Numbered from the stretch's first letter, positions 25,544 to 32,700 are shown. The stretch: DNA of 46,807 bases from Bacteroidales bacterium UBA6401 (GCA_002438635.1 DJPX01000028.1:1-46807); one strand, 5' to 3'. The notes: generated from the letters alone by a model not told the origin. Made by a program: numbers and translations.

Positions 25544-26187
25544 AAATCACTTTGGATTACGCCCTTAGTCAATTTGATTATTTTAATCGGTTGTGTTTTG
25601 ATAGCTCGCTTCCGCGTATTCCCATAGTACTTTCGAGAGCTTCTTCATATCTTGGGAAAATGTACTATAAAATAGATCGGAGGCCATTGGGAGGTACGAG
25701 AAATCGTGATTTTTCGATTAGGCTTAGTTCGGTAATTGATTTGACGGAAATGCAGTGGCAGGATGTGATCATTCACGAGATGATCCATTATTACATTGCC
25801 TTTAATCATATTAAAGACACTTCGTCCCATGGTACGCAGTTCAAGCGTATTATGGGACATATTAATGGACTTTATGGTCGTAACATAGAGGTGAGCCATA
25901 AATTTTCCCATATATCTGATTCTGAAAAAATCAGTGTGGTTAGAACTCATTTTGTATGCGTTTCTACATTTTTAAATGGAGAAAAAGGGGTGACAGTGTG
26001 TTCTGCCGCTATGCAGGCAGAAATAGATGCCGGCCTGCCAGAATGTTATTCGCTTCGTGAGCGCAGATGGTATATTTCGTTCGATATATATTTTAATCGA
26101 TTTCCACATTCAAGACTTCCACGGATTTACAGTGCCGATGAAAAGGAACTGGAAGAACATCTAAAAGATTGTATAGAATTGTGGTGA
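25540..26187 (+). CDS. SprT-like zinc metalloprotease-fold protein
   Basis: A 215-residue SprT-domain protein. HExxH is present as HEMIH (79-83), with a further His in SSHGTQFKRIM (97) as likely third ligand. N-terminal LDYALSQFDYFNRLCFDSSLP is typical of the family. The C-terminal half (about 120-215) lacks the Cys pairs of the usual SprT zinc ribbon, so I cannot say whether it is a DNA-protein-crosslink protease. Its last 17 codons fall in the 60-bp repeat that is copied again at 27784. In the copy, the stop TGA overlaps the ATG of the TSUP gene (TGATG), showing the original neighbour before the AbiE insertion. Confidence 0.85.
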   Translation: MKITLDYALSQFDYFNRLCFDSSLPRIPIVLSRASSYLGKMYYKIDRRPLGGTRNRDFSIRLSSVIDLTEMQWQDVIIHEMIHYYIAFNHIKDTSSHGTQFKRIMGHINGLYGRNIEVSHKFSHISDSEKISVVRTHFVCVSTFLNGEKGVTVCSAAMQAEIDAGLPECYSLRERRWYISFDIYFNRFPHSRLPRIYSADEKELEEHLKDCIELW

Positions 26188-26195
26188 TGATAGTT
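26136..26195 (+). repeat. 60-bp direct repeat, left copy (AbiE module 1)
   Basis: Matches 27784-27843 at 59 of 60 positions (A at 26163, G at 27811). It covers the last 17 codons of the SprT-like gene plus the first codons of a TSUP gene start (ATG ATA GTT), which here runs into TAA after three codons. The pair brackets the AbiEi/AbiEii genes. It reads as a duplicated gene junction created when the module entered. Confidence 0.95.
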
Positions 26196-26226
26196 TAATG
26201 TAGCTGAGAAATCGCAATAGTTGTTA

Positions 26227-26282
26227 TTTGTACAGAAAAACGAATATTTATCGTTTTTCTGTACAAATTTTGACTATATTTG
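26227..26282 (+). promoter_or_regulatory. Operator and promoter of AbiE module 1
   Basis: A perfect 17-bp inverted repeat (TTTGTACAGAAAAACGA 26227-26243; its complement 26251-26267) with a 7-base spacer. TATATTTG (26275-26282), a perfect -7 box, follows, and the repeat covers the -33 position. AbiEi antitoxins of this type are known to repress their own promoters through inverted repeats, so this is the likely autoregulatory site. Confidence 0.75.
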
Positions 26283-26311
26283 TAGGAAATTACTATTAAA
26301 GGCAAATAGGT

Positions 26312-26911
26312 ATGGTACCTTTTGACATCAGTGTCTTGCAGTCAGTCTATCCTGGTTGCAAGCAGATTACAGATAAGGCCAGAAGGCTTGTGGCGGAAGG
26401 GCGTATCATCAGGTTAAAAAAAGATTTGTACGTGGCTTGTGCGAATGGCGGAGAATTATCTCGTGAATTGGTGGCCAACCATTTATATGGCCCATCTTAT
26501 GTTTCGATGAGCTGGGCTCTAAGCTTGTATGGGCTGATTCCGGAGCGCGTGAACCTCATACAATCAATAACGACAAAGCATTCCCGCGACTTCAGCAACG
26601 CTTTAGGAACCTTTCATTATCAGCACTGTGCGGCTGACTATTTCCCGATAGGAATAACTATAAAGGGGGAGTCGGACTGTCGTTATCTAATAGCGTCTCC
26701 AGAAAAAGCACTATGTGATTATATTTGCTTCAACAAGGTGACATTACGCTTTATGAAGGATGTGCGGCTCTTTCTTGAGGAAGATATTCGATTTGACACC
26801 GATATGATTCAGGACCTTGACCTGCGGATTGTCGAACAATGCTCGGCGCTAGGACGTAAATCCGGTTCCTTAGCTGCACTTTTGAACTATTTGAAAACTC
26901 AGAAAAAATAG
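26312..26911 (+). CDS. AbiEi-like antitoxin/transcriptional regulator (module 1)
   Basis: A 199-residue protein with the AbiEi layout: N-terminal winged helix (about 1-60; ITDKARRLVAEGRIIRLKKDLYV) and a C-terminal antitoxin domain (YGPSYVSMSWALSLYGLIPE; SPEKALCDYICF). In AbiE systems (type IV toxin-antitoxin) it represses the promoter and counters the AbiEii nucleotidyltransferase without tight binding to it. It is preceded by a strong palindrome and promoter and followed 10 bases later by the toxin gene. The module interrupts an otherwise core gene pair. Confidence 0.86.
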   Translation: MVPFDISVLQSVYPGCKQITDKARRLVAEGRIIRLKKDLYVACANGGELSRELVANHLYGPSYVSMSWALSLYGLIPERVNLIQSITTKHSRDFSNALGTFHYQHCAADYFPIGITIKGESDCRYLIASPEKALCDYICFNKVTLRFMKDVRLFLEEDIRFDTDMIQDLDLRIVEQCSALGRKSGSLAALLNYLKTQKK

Positions 26912-26921
26912 GAATGCATAT

Positions 26922-27770
26922 ATGAGTGAAATTTTTGATTCTATGCTTTCTGCATATCCGCTACGTACATCTGACGATAGGCGGAATGCTGTTCATGAAG
27001 TTATGCAACAGGTGATCCTCGCCGGTCTGTATCGTGGCGGCTTTTTTAAGGAGGCTGCATTTTATGGCGGTACTTGCCTAAGGATATTCCATGGACTGAA
27101 AAGATTTTCGGAGGATATGGATTTCTCTCTTCTAAAGAAAGATCCGGAATTCAGCATGGAGAAGTATTTCCCTGCCATAATAGAGGAATGCAGAAGTCTG
27201 GGTCGTGAGGTTAGCATAACGAAAAAGGATAAGAGAAACTTCGGGCAAGTAGAATCGGCATTCCTAAAGGATAATACCGATGTGTACAATATATCATTCC
27301 AGACAGAGCAATCTCTTAAAATCAAGATTGAGGTGGATACATTGCCTCCTCTAGACTTCCTGACAGAGCAGAGACTGCTGATGACTCCTTTTTCGTTCAT
27401 GGCCAGATGCTTCACTCTTCCGAATCTTTATGCCGGAAAGATGCATGCACTTACTTTCAGGCAATGGAAAAATCGAGTTAAAGGACGTGACTGGTATGAT
27501 TTCGAATGGTATGTTAGGAACCGCGTTCCACTGAACCTCGGGCATCTTCAAACTCGGGCTAAGGAACTTAATGGTATAGATCTTACTAAAGAATCATTCA
27601 TGGAGATGCTTAAAAATCGCATTTCTACAGTAGATATATCTGCTGTTAAACAGGATGTTCTTCCATATATTGTCGATAAAAGGGAATTGGAAATTTGGTC
27701 AAATGATTATTTTCTTCAGTTGGCTGATATGATAAGGTATGAGGAAGTCCATAATAAAGATAGGTCATAA
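26922..27770 (+). CDS. AbiEii-like nucleotidyltransferase toxin (module 1)
   Basis: A 282-residue protein of the AbiEii family. The nucleotidyltransferase core shows GGT (49-51; FYGGTCLRI) and the metal pair D65-x-D67 (RFSEDMDFSLL). A later Lys (LYAGKMHAL) and RDWYDFEWYV are family marks. AbiEii toxins add nucleotides (GTP-preferring in the lactococcal type, tRNA-modifying in MenA-type relatives) and stop growth during phage infection. The next bases after its stop enter the right-hand 60-bp repeat. Confidence 0.88.
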   Translation: MSEIFDSMLSAYPLRTSDDRRNAVHEVMQQVILAGLYRGGFFKEAAFYGGTCLRIFHGLKRFSEDMDFSLLKKDPEFSMEKYFPAIIEECRSLGREVSITKKDKRNFGQVESAFLKDNTDVYNISFQTEQSLKIKIEVDTLPPLDFLTEQRLLMTPFSFMARCFTLPNLYAGKMHALTFRQWKNRVKGRDWYDFEWYVRNRVPLNLGHLQTRAKELNGIDLTKESFMEMLKNRISTVDISAVKQDVLPYIVDKRELEIWSNDYFLQLADMIRYEEVHNKDRS

Positions 27771-27783
27771 AGGATGTTCTTCT

Positions 27784-27843
27784 CGATGAAAAGGAACTGG
27801 AAGAACATCTGAAAGATTGTATAGAATTGTGGTGATGATAGTT
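27784..27843 (+). repeat. 60-bp direct repeat, right copy (AbiE module 1)
   Basis: Second copy of 26136-26195 (59/60). It provides the intact start of the TSUP gene (ATG 27835). The preceding SprT tail is a silent fragment without the rest of its gene. Recombination between the copies would remove 1,648 bp and restore the TGATG overlap of the two core genes. Confidence 0.95.
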
Positions 27844-28551
27844 GTTTTGATACTTGTCGGTCTTTTTGCCGGTTTTTTATCTGGATCCGTAGGCTTTGGT
27901 GGCGGAATGGTTATGCTTCCTGTCATTACTTTTTTCTATGGCGTGGAGGTGGCTGTGCCGGTTAGCACTATCGCCCAGTTATTGAGTAATTTATCACGCG
28001 TAGTTATGGGCTGGAAGCATATCGATTGGAAGGCCGCTTTGAGATTTCTTGTCTTGGCAGTTCCTTTTACTATATTGGGCTCATTCGGATTTGCCAAGGC
28101 CCCACATGCTCCGATGACTATAGTGCTATGCTGCTTTTTGATAGTTTTCTCTATAATGAAACTTCGAGGGAAAATGCGTCTGCCGAACACAAGGACTACT
28201 ATGATTATAGGAGGAGGAGTGACTGGCTTTATAAACGGACTTTTAGGAATTTCCGGGCCAATTAGCAGTGCCGTTTTTATGACCTTGGATTTGGCCCCTG
28301 TCTGTTATATAGCATCTGAGGCTACAACGGCTGCGGTAATGCATATCGTGAAGGCCGTGGTTTATGGAAAGTTGAATCTATTGGATGGTAATATATTTCT
28401 AAGTGGCGTTTTAATAGGGTGCGCTATGATGGTGGGTAATTTCATAGCTATGCGTTGCATTCGTAATGTGGATAAAAACTTCTACAGGAAGGTAGTGGCC
28501 ATCATCATGATAGTAGTTTCTTTATGTCTTATCATTATGCAGCTGCGTTAG
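27835..28551 (+). CDS. TSUP-family (TauE/SafE) membrane transporter
   Basis: A 238-residue inner-membrane protein with about 7-8 helices. Both inverted halves carry the TSUP glycine motifs: AGFLSGSVGFGGGMVMLPV near the start and ggGVTGFINGLLGISGP in the middle. Members export or import sulfite, sulfonates or other organosulfur anions; the substrate here is unknown. An upstream TTG at 27817 opens the same frame, but that part is the duplicated SprT end, so ATG 27835 is the ancestral start, once overlapping the sprT stop by one base. Confidence 0.88.
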   Translation: MIVVLILVGLFAGFLSGSVGFGGGMVMLPVITFFYGVEVAVPVSTIAQLLSNLSRVVMGWKHIDWKAALRFLVLAVPFTILGSFGFAKAPHAPMTIVLCCFLIVFSIMKLRGKMRLPNTRTTMIIGGGVTGFINGLLGISGPISSAVFMTLDLAPVCYIASEATTAAVMHIVKAVVYGKLNLLDGNIFLSGVLIGCAMMVGNFIAMRCIRNVDKNFYRKVVAIIMIVVSLCLIIMQLR

Positions 28552-28580
28552 TATATCGTGTATTTACGGCATCGTTTTTG

Positions 28581-28612
28581 TGAGTTATTGATATTGAAAT
28601 ATTTATAACTCA
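28581..28612. promoter_or_regulatory. 32-bp imperfect palindrome before the lipocalin gene
   Basis: TGAGTTAT (28581-28588) and ATAACTCA (28605-28612) are perfect arms, continued inward by ATATT/AATAT: 13 of 16 positions pair. It ends 15 bases before the lipocalin ATG. No T tract follows, so an operator or an RNA hairpin in the leader is more likely than a terminator. Confidence 0.45.
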
Positions 28613-28627
28613 TAAAACACTAAGACA

Positions 28628-29152
28628 ATGGAACGCATTTCTAAAATTTTGGTTCTAATGTCTCTCATGACATTGTTCCCCTTGTGTGTGCGTGCAGGTG
28701 AAGTGGATAACACTCCCGTTGGTTCTTTAGATCTTTCACGCTATCTTGGCAGTTGGTATGAGATTGCGCGCTTCGATCATTCTTTTGAGCGTGGTATGAG
28801 TAGGGTTATGGCCGAGTATCGTTTGCGAAGCGATGGCAAGGTCGATGTAATTAATTCCGGGTGGAAGGATGGAAAGTTCAAGCAGACAAAGGGAAAGGCA
28901 AAGCAGCCAGACCCAGATAGAAATCCAGCACTGCTTAAGGTTTCGTTCTTCCTTTTCTTTTATTCTGATTATAGGGTACTTATGCTCACTGATGATTATA
29001 GCGTAGCTCTGGTGGGAAGTTCGTCGGATAAGTATCTTTGGATTTTATCTCGTACGCCTAATTTGCCTAAGGCCACACTAAACGCTGTGTTGGATGAGGC
29101 AAAGCGCAGGGGATACGACACCTCTAAACTGATATGGGTGGAGCAGAAGTAG
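28628..29152 (+). CDS. Bacterial lipocalin (Blc-like)
   Basis: A 174-residue exported lipocalin. A signal peptide (1-23, VRA-G) is followed by the family signature LGSWYEIARFDHSFERG. Later strands include VMAEYRLRSDGKVDVINSGW and YRVLMLTDDYSVALVGSSSDKYLWILSRTP, with Blc's terminal helix (ATLNAVLDEAKRRGYD). Blc proteins bind lyso- or free lipids in the envelope under stress. There is no lipobox of good quality, so it is probably soluble. Its last 37 codons lie in the repeat copied at 30630; the stop TAG abuts a stop of lrgB on the other strand with no gap. Confidence 0.9.
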   Translation: MERISKILVLMSLMTLFPLCVRAGEVDNTPVGSLDLSRYLGSWYEIARFDHSFERGMSRVMAEYRLRSDGKVDVINSGWKDGKFKQTKGKAKQPDPDRNPALLKVSFFLFFYSDYRVLMLTDDYSVALVGSSSDKYLWILSRTPNLPKATLNAVLDEAKRRGYDTSKLIWVEQK

Positions 29153-29241
29153 TTAGCAGGTAATAAATGGGGCGAAAATGGAAGCTCCGATGACGAGCCT
29201 ATCGCTATACCCTTTGCGATAGGTTCGTTAATGTGAAGAAT
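29042..29241 (+). repeat. Long direct repeat, left copy (AbiE module 2), internally deleted
   Basis: 29042-29194 matches 30630-30782 (147/153 by my count), and 29192-29241 matches 30877-30926 (50/50). The copy spans the lipocalin end and a piece of the lrgB end but lacks 97 bp present on the right, with GAC at both edges of the gap as microhomology. It brackets the second AbiE module. Confidence 0.95.
29153..29241 (-). pseudogene. lrgB 3' fragment
   Basis: A remnant of the C-terminal end of lrgB (stop at 29153), with an internal 97-bp deletion relative to the intact gene and no upstream part. It ends abruptly at 29241, where the AbiE module begins. Confidence 0.9.
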
Positions 29242-29259
29242 TCCGTTATCATTCTGCAT

Positions 29260-29967
29260 TTAATCTTTTGTGACTATCATAGGGAATGCAGAAAAAAGTT
29301 CGAGCGCGGAAGCAGTTTCGGCTATGAGTTTATTCTTGACAAAGTTCTTTGATTTTGCGTCATTTAGTACTTCACCAAGCCCTTGCATCAGGAGTTTGGG
29401 ACTAGATTCTTTTACATGTTCGGCACACAATGCAGAATATTCGCTCACGCTTTTGCCAGTCCTTAATCGAACAATTTCTTCGTTAATTTCTGTGTGATTC
29501 TGCAAGAAGAACCACACATCATAAATATCACGTGGAGAGAGGCGTTCTCCCATTGCGCAAAGTTTATGGGCAAACATATCGGGCATCGTCATCACCCTAA
29601 TAAATGTGCCTGCTAATGAAAGCATCTCATAATGATCGGGATACTGACGGGTAGATATTTCAACTTTCAGCATTCTCTCGCCTTTACCATAATTTACGAC
29701 AAGCACAGGGCCATAAATTTTCTTCGCTTCATCGTCAATTGTACCGAATCGAGTCAATATGGAGCGGACCTTATCGTATACCATATCAAGTTTTTGTGGA
29801 ACAAGTAAATTAAAATCAAGGTCGGTGGAAAAACGATTGAGATTATGGAAAAACATCATAGATGTCCCTCCTTTGAAAGCAAGCGCGTTGCAGAGTTCTT
29901 TGTCCTTGAATATAAGGCTAAGAATTTGAGCCATATAGAGCTTGTGTTTATTTCTATCCATAATCAT
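29260..29967 (-). CDS. AbiEii-like nucleotidyltransferase toxin (module 2)
   Basis: A 235-residue protein of the AbiEii/nucleotidyltransferase superfamily. It shows KGGTS (32-36), D49-x-D51 in RFSTDLDFNLL, then LKVEIS, MFAHKLCAMGERLSPRDIYDVWFF. It is 47 residues shorter than the module 1 toxin and little alike outside the core, so the modules are independent acquisitions rather than copies. The antitoxin gene ahead overlaps it by four bases. Its stop lies 19 bases from the repeat edge. Confidence 0.87.
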   Translation of the reverse strand: MIMDRNKHKLYMAQILSLIFKDKELCNALAFKGGTSMMFFHNLNRFSTDLDFNLLVPQKLDMVYDKVRSILTRFGTIDDEAKKIYGPVLVVNYGKGERMLKVEISTRQYPDHYEMLSLAGTFIRVMTMPDMFAHKLCAMGERLSPRDIYDVWFFLQNHTEINEEIVRLRTGKSVSEYSALCAEHVKESSPKLLMQGLGEVLNDAKSKNFVKNKLIAETASALELFSAFPMIVTKD

Positions 29968-30539
29968 TTGAAGTTTAGCAGTTCAGCTACGCGTTCATTT
30001 AGTATCTTCGACCGGTAGGACTGCAGGAGTTGTTTCACCTTTGTCTTGTTAAGTGGATGAAGATTATCTAAATAACAATTGCCAGCGCTTAAATATATTA
30101 AATCAAGGAATGCCCGTTCCGGAGAAGCAATTAAAATATTGTCCTCTCGCTCGATACCTTCCATATTTATCCATATTTCTGGATTGATAATTCTGAACTT
30201 ATATGTTTTATCATCAATCTCGACGAAACGGTTCAGATAACTCACGCATGTTACCATGTCATCATATTGAAATACTATGCCACTTCGCTGTAGTACATAC
30301 TCTAGCGAAATGTAGGAAGGCCTAAACAGACTACAGGCCATCTCCTTTTCATCGTAGGTAACTTTAGTATAGATGCCTCGACGGGGATTTCGTATTTTTC
30401 CTTTCTGGACGTAGTAATTTAACGATTTAGTCAGTTTTTGGCTATCCTCGCACTCTGTCAGCATTCTCAATGATTGAACATTAAATACAGTCCTGGGATT
30501 GCTTAAAATTACTTCAAGTATATTTCTCCGCAAACTCAT
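29964..30539 (-). CDS. AbiEi-like antitoxin (module 2)
   Basis: A 191-residue protein. Its N-terminal winged helix (SLRRNILEVILSNPRTVFNVQSL; KGKIRNPRRGIYTKVTY) and the C-terminal part (RPSYISLEYVLQRSGIVFQ; IASPERAFLDLIYL) match AbiEi-type antitoxins. It is first in the leftward module and is preceded by a textbook Bacteroidota promoter. Translation of the toxin is coupled by the ATGA overlap. Confidence 0.82.
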   Translation of the reverse strand: MSLRRNILEVILSNPRTVFNVQSLRMLTECEDSQKLTKSLNYYVQKGKIRNPRRGIYTKVTYDEKEMACSLFRPSYISLEYVLQRSGIVFQYDDMVTCVSYLNRFVEIDDKTYKFRIINPEIWINMEGIEREDNILIASPERAFLDLIYLSAGNCYLDNLHPLNKTKVKQLLQSYRSKILNERVAELLNFK

Positions 30540-30567
30540 ATTACAATATTTTAGTATTATCAGTTTG

Positions 30568-30598
30568 CAAAAATAGTGATTTAATCTTATCTGACAAA
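30568..30598 (-). promoter_or_regulatory. Promoter of AbiE module 2
   Basis: On the minus strand TTTG (30598-30595) and TATTTTTG (30575-30568) are separated by 19 bases, a full match to the TTTG-N19-TAnnTTTG pattern. It ends 28 bases before the antitoxin ATG. No perfect palindrome as in module 1 is present. Confidence 0.72.
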
Positions 30599-30629
30599 AT
30601 ACTTTTCTAGCAACTTATGCATGCCAGAC

Positions 30630-30740
30630 ATTTTATCTCGTACGCCTAATTTGCCTAAGGCCACACTAAACGCTGTGTTGGATGAGGCAAAGCATAGGGG
30701 ATACGACACCTCAAAGCTGATATGGGTGGAGCAGGAGTAG
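30630..30740 (+). pseudogene. Lipocalin 3' fragment
   Basis: Matches the last 37 codons of the lipocalin gene, with its stop TAG at 30738-30740 next to the lrgB stop. There is no start or signal peptide. It is the leftover half of the duplicated junction. Confidence 0.9.
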
Positions 30741-30926
30741 TTAGCAGGTAATAAATGAGGCGAAAATGGAAGCTCCGATGACAGTAAGAATACCACTGAC
30801 TACTATTGAAAGACTGCTCATCGCACCTTCTATCGCTCCCATCTCCATGGCTTTTGCCGTGCCTACTGCATGAGAGGACGAGCCTATCGCTATACCCTTT
30901 GCGATAGGTTCGTTAATGTGAAGAAT
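30630..30926 (+). repeat. Long direct repeat, right copy (AbiE module 2), full length
   Basis: The complete 297-bp version of the lipocalin-lrgB junction; the left copy at 29042-29241 lacks 97 bp of it. It contains the 3' end of the intact lrgB. Confidence 0.95.
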
Positions 30927-31439
30927 GCTAAGGAACTTTTCAGCGAATATATTTCCCAAGACTCCGGTAATGATTATGGACACAACCGTTACGGGAACAT
31001 AGCCGCCGAGTTCTTCGCTAACTCCCAGGCCAATGGCAGTAGTGATTGATTTGGGCAGAAAAGTCACGTAAGCCGTGTGGTCCAAATGGAATAGCAGGGC
31101 CAATAGTAATATACAGACAAGACTCGAAAGTACACCTGCGCTTATGCCGGCAATAACTGCTTTCCAATTTTTCTTGAGAAGTTCAACTTGTTGATACAAT
31201 GGCACTGCAAGACAGATTGTGGCAGGTGTAAGCAGATAGTTGATAATCTCTGCTCCCTTTGTATAACTTTGATAACTTACTTTAAAAAGTGAAAGCACAG
31301 CAATCACTAAAATAATGGACACTAACAGAGGGTTCGCAAGTGAGCATCTGGTCTTTTTCTTCAGCCAAATGCCAAACATATAGGAGGAGAGGCTTATGAA
31401 AACTCCGAAAAATACTGATGATTCTAATAGCTGTGACAT
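30741..31439 (-). CDS. lrgB: LrgB/CidB-family membrane protein
   Basis: A 232-residue integral membrane protein. LrgB motifs include FLPKSITTAIGLGVSEELGG and GIAIGSSSHAVGTAKAMEMG near the C-terminus. Members work with LrgA in murein hydrolase control in staphylococci and in export of pyruvate, glycolate or similar small acids in other organisms; which applies here is unknown. It follows lrgA by 3 bases. Its 3' end is intact but is part of the duplicated block. Confidence 0.92.
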   Translation of the reverse strand: MSQLLESSVFFGVFISLSSYMFGIWLKKKTRCSLANPLLVSIILVIAVLSLFKVSYQSYTKGAEIINYLLTPATICLAVPLYQQVELLKKNWKAVIAGISAGVLSSLVCILLLALLFHLDHTAYVTFLPKSITTAIGLGVSEELGGYVPVTVVSIIITGVLGNIFAEKFLSILHINEPIAKGIAIGSSSHAVGTAKAMEMGAIEGAMSSLSIVVSGILTVIGASIFASFITC

Positions 31440-31442
31440 AGT

Positions 31443-31814
31443 CTATGATTCCGTTTCGCCGGAGTGCTTTTTTTCTTTACGTATAACTAATTGGGTAATG
31501 GCGCCGGAAACTCCCATTACGACAAAGGTACTTACGATGGTAATGAGTGCATAGACTCCAATCGAGGATTTTACTGCACCCCATGACTCCATAAGTCCTA
31601 CAGCCGCAGGGATGAACAATATTGGCATGGCTGTGATTAGAAATGAACTTACTTCACGTATTTGGCTAACTTTTAGTAATTTGAATTCGAGGGCTATGAA
31701 TAATAAGACAATTCCGTATATGCTTGCAGGAATCGGAAGTGGAATTATCCAGTGCAGTAGTTCACCTAAAAATGCGAATGCTGCTATGATTAAAAACTGT
31801 ATGATGTATTTCAT
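31443..31814 (-). CDS. lrgA: LrgA/CidA-family holin-like protein
   Basis: A 123-residue protein with four hydrophobic helices and the LrgA pattern PLPIPASIYGIVLLFIAL followed by FFLITAMPILFIPAAVGLM-like sequence (residues about 60-78). I start at ATG 31814 (MKYIIQFLII); the frame is open 11 codons further up, but that part is not hydrophobic. It forms a two-gene unit with lrgB. Confidence 0.9.
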   Translation of the reverse strand: MKYIIQFLIIAAFAFLGELLHWIIPLPIPASIYGIVLLFIALEFKLLKVSQIREVSSFLITAMPILFIPAAVGLMESWGAVKSSIGVYALITIVSTFVVMGVSGAITQLVIRKEKKHSGETES

Positions 31815-31914
31815 GTTTTTTAGAAGAGGGCGTGTACCGGAGTACACGACTGATGATAAAATGACTATAGACCAAAAAGTTACACAAAGATCATCAAGTT
31901 ATTTTTTAAGAAAC

Positions 31915-32505
31915 TTAGTAATTAGGTAGAGAATGCCTTAATTCTAATGCTTCTGCGTAAGTCTGTATTAGTTCCGCAGTTTTCGTGGCACCTAATCGAC
32001 AGACATCGAGGCAGATGTCATAATCTGGAGCGTTTCCCCATCTAAGCCCGGTGTAAAACTTATGGTAGGCGACTCTCTGGTCGTCGGTGTTATGCACAAA
32101 TTCTTCGGCATCGGAACGTGATAACCCCTCTAAGGCCATTATATGCGCTATTCTTAATTCTGCTTTTCCGTGCAGAAAGACAGAAACAAGATCATCTCTG
32201 TCTTTGAAAATGAAGTTACCGCATCTTCCTATAAGAACGCAGTCGCCTTCTCCTACTATGCTTTTAAATGCTTTGCAGAATTTATTCTGGATATCTTCCA
32301 ATTCTACGGAAAGAGTAATCGATGACATTAACTCATCGACAGGTCGTTCCTCAAAGAAGTCTTCCATACTGGAGAGCATGCCCTTTTCGCGTGCTGCCTG
32401 CATTAATGATTTTCTTGTGTAAAGAGGTATGCCATAGTGCTTTGAAAGAATTTCTCCTACTTCAAGCGCACCGCATCCGCATTGTCTTGCTATTGTGATA
32501 ATCAT
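31915..32505 (-). CDS. Cytidylate kinase-like family protein
   Basis: A 196-residue P-loop protein beginning MIITIARQCGCGALEVGEILSKHYGIPLYTR (its first 20 residues hold the nucleotide loop), like the cytidylate-kinase-like family found beside transporters in many anaerobes. VLIGRCGNFIF and FLHGKAELRIAHIM are also family-like. In the P-loop Gly-x4-Gly-Lys-Ser/Thr, the usual Lys is replaced (QCGCGALEV), so kinase activity is doubtful. It is separated from lrgA by 100 bases. No clear promoter was seen on its upstream side. Confidence 0.8.
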   Translation of the reverse strand: MIITIARQCGCGALEVGEILSKHYGIPLYTRKSLMQAAREKGMLSSMEDFFEERPVDELMSSITLSVELEDIQNKFCKAFKSIVGEGDCVLIGRCGNFIFKDRDDLVSVFLHGKAELRIAHIMALEGLSRSDAEEFVHNTDDQRVAYHKFYTGLRWGNAPDYDICLDVCRLGATKTAELIQTYAEALELRHSLPNY

Positions 32506-32565
32506 GATTGTCTTGGTTGTTATATTTGAACAGGTTTATTTGTAATAATAAAATACTCTTTCTCA

Positions 32566-32700
32566 TTTTGTCCGAGGAGAAGCCGTTTTTTCGGACAAAT
32601 GGTCCAATTTACTTATTTTGTCCTATAATATGGCCTTTTCTCGGACAAAAGGTTCAACATCGTTATTTTGTCCATGGAGAAGCCGTTTTTTCGGACAAAA
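32566..32700. repeat. Three palindromic repeats at an exact 50-bp period
   Basis: Units start at 32566, 32616 and 32666. Each is 35 bp, opens with TTTTGTCC and ends with CGGACAAA(A/T), so each is an inverted repeat with 8-base arms. Units 1 and 3 differ at 3 positions; unit 2 is more diverged inside. The 15-base intervals (32601-32615, 32651-32665) share GGT-CAA and TTA. They lie in the 840-base gap between the kinase-like gene and the Ter island. The rest of 32701-32970 is AT-rich with no gene seen. Confidence 0.92.

Noticed and set aside
30630..30740. Second lipocalin gene
   Set aside because: It holds just the last 37 codons and no start; it is half of a duplicated junction.
29042..30926. 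IS element or transposon around AbiE module 2
   Set aside because: No transposase or terminal inverted repeats; the flanking repeats are pieces of host genes rather than element ends.
32566..32700. CRISPR array
   Set aside because: Only three units; the units differ inside, the intervals are just 15 bases and share sequence, and no cas gene is near. It is a spaced palindrome set instead.
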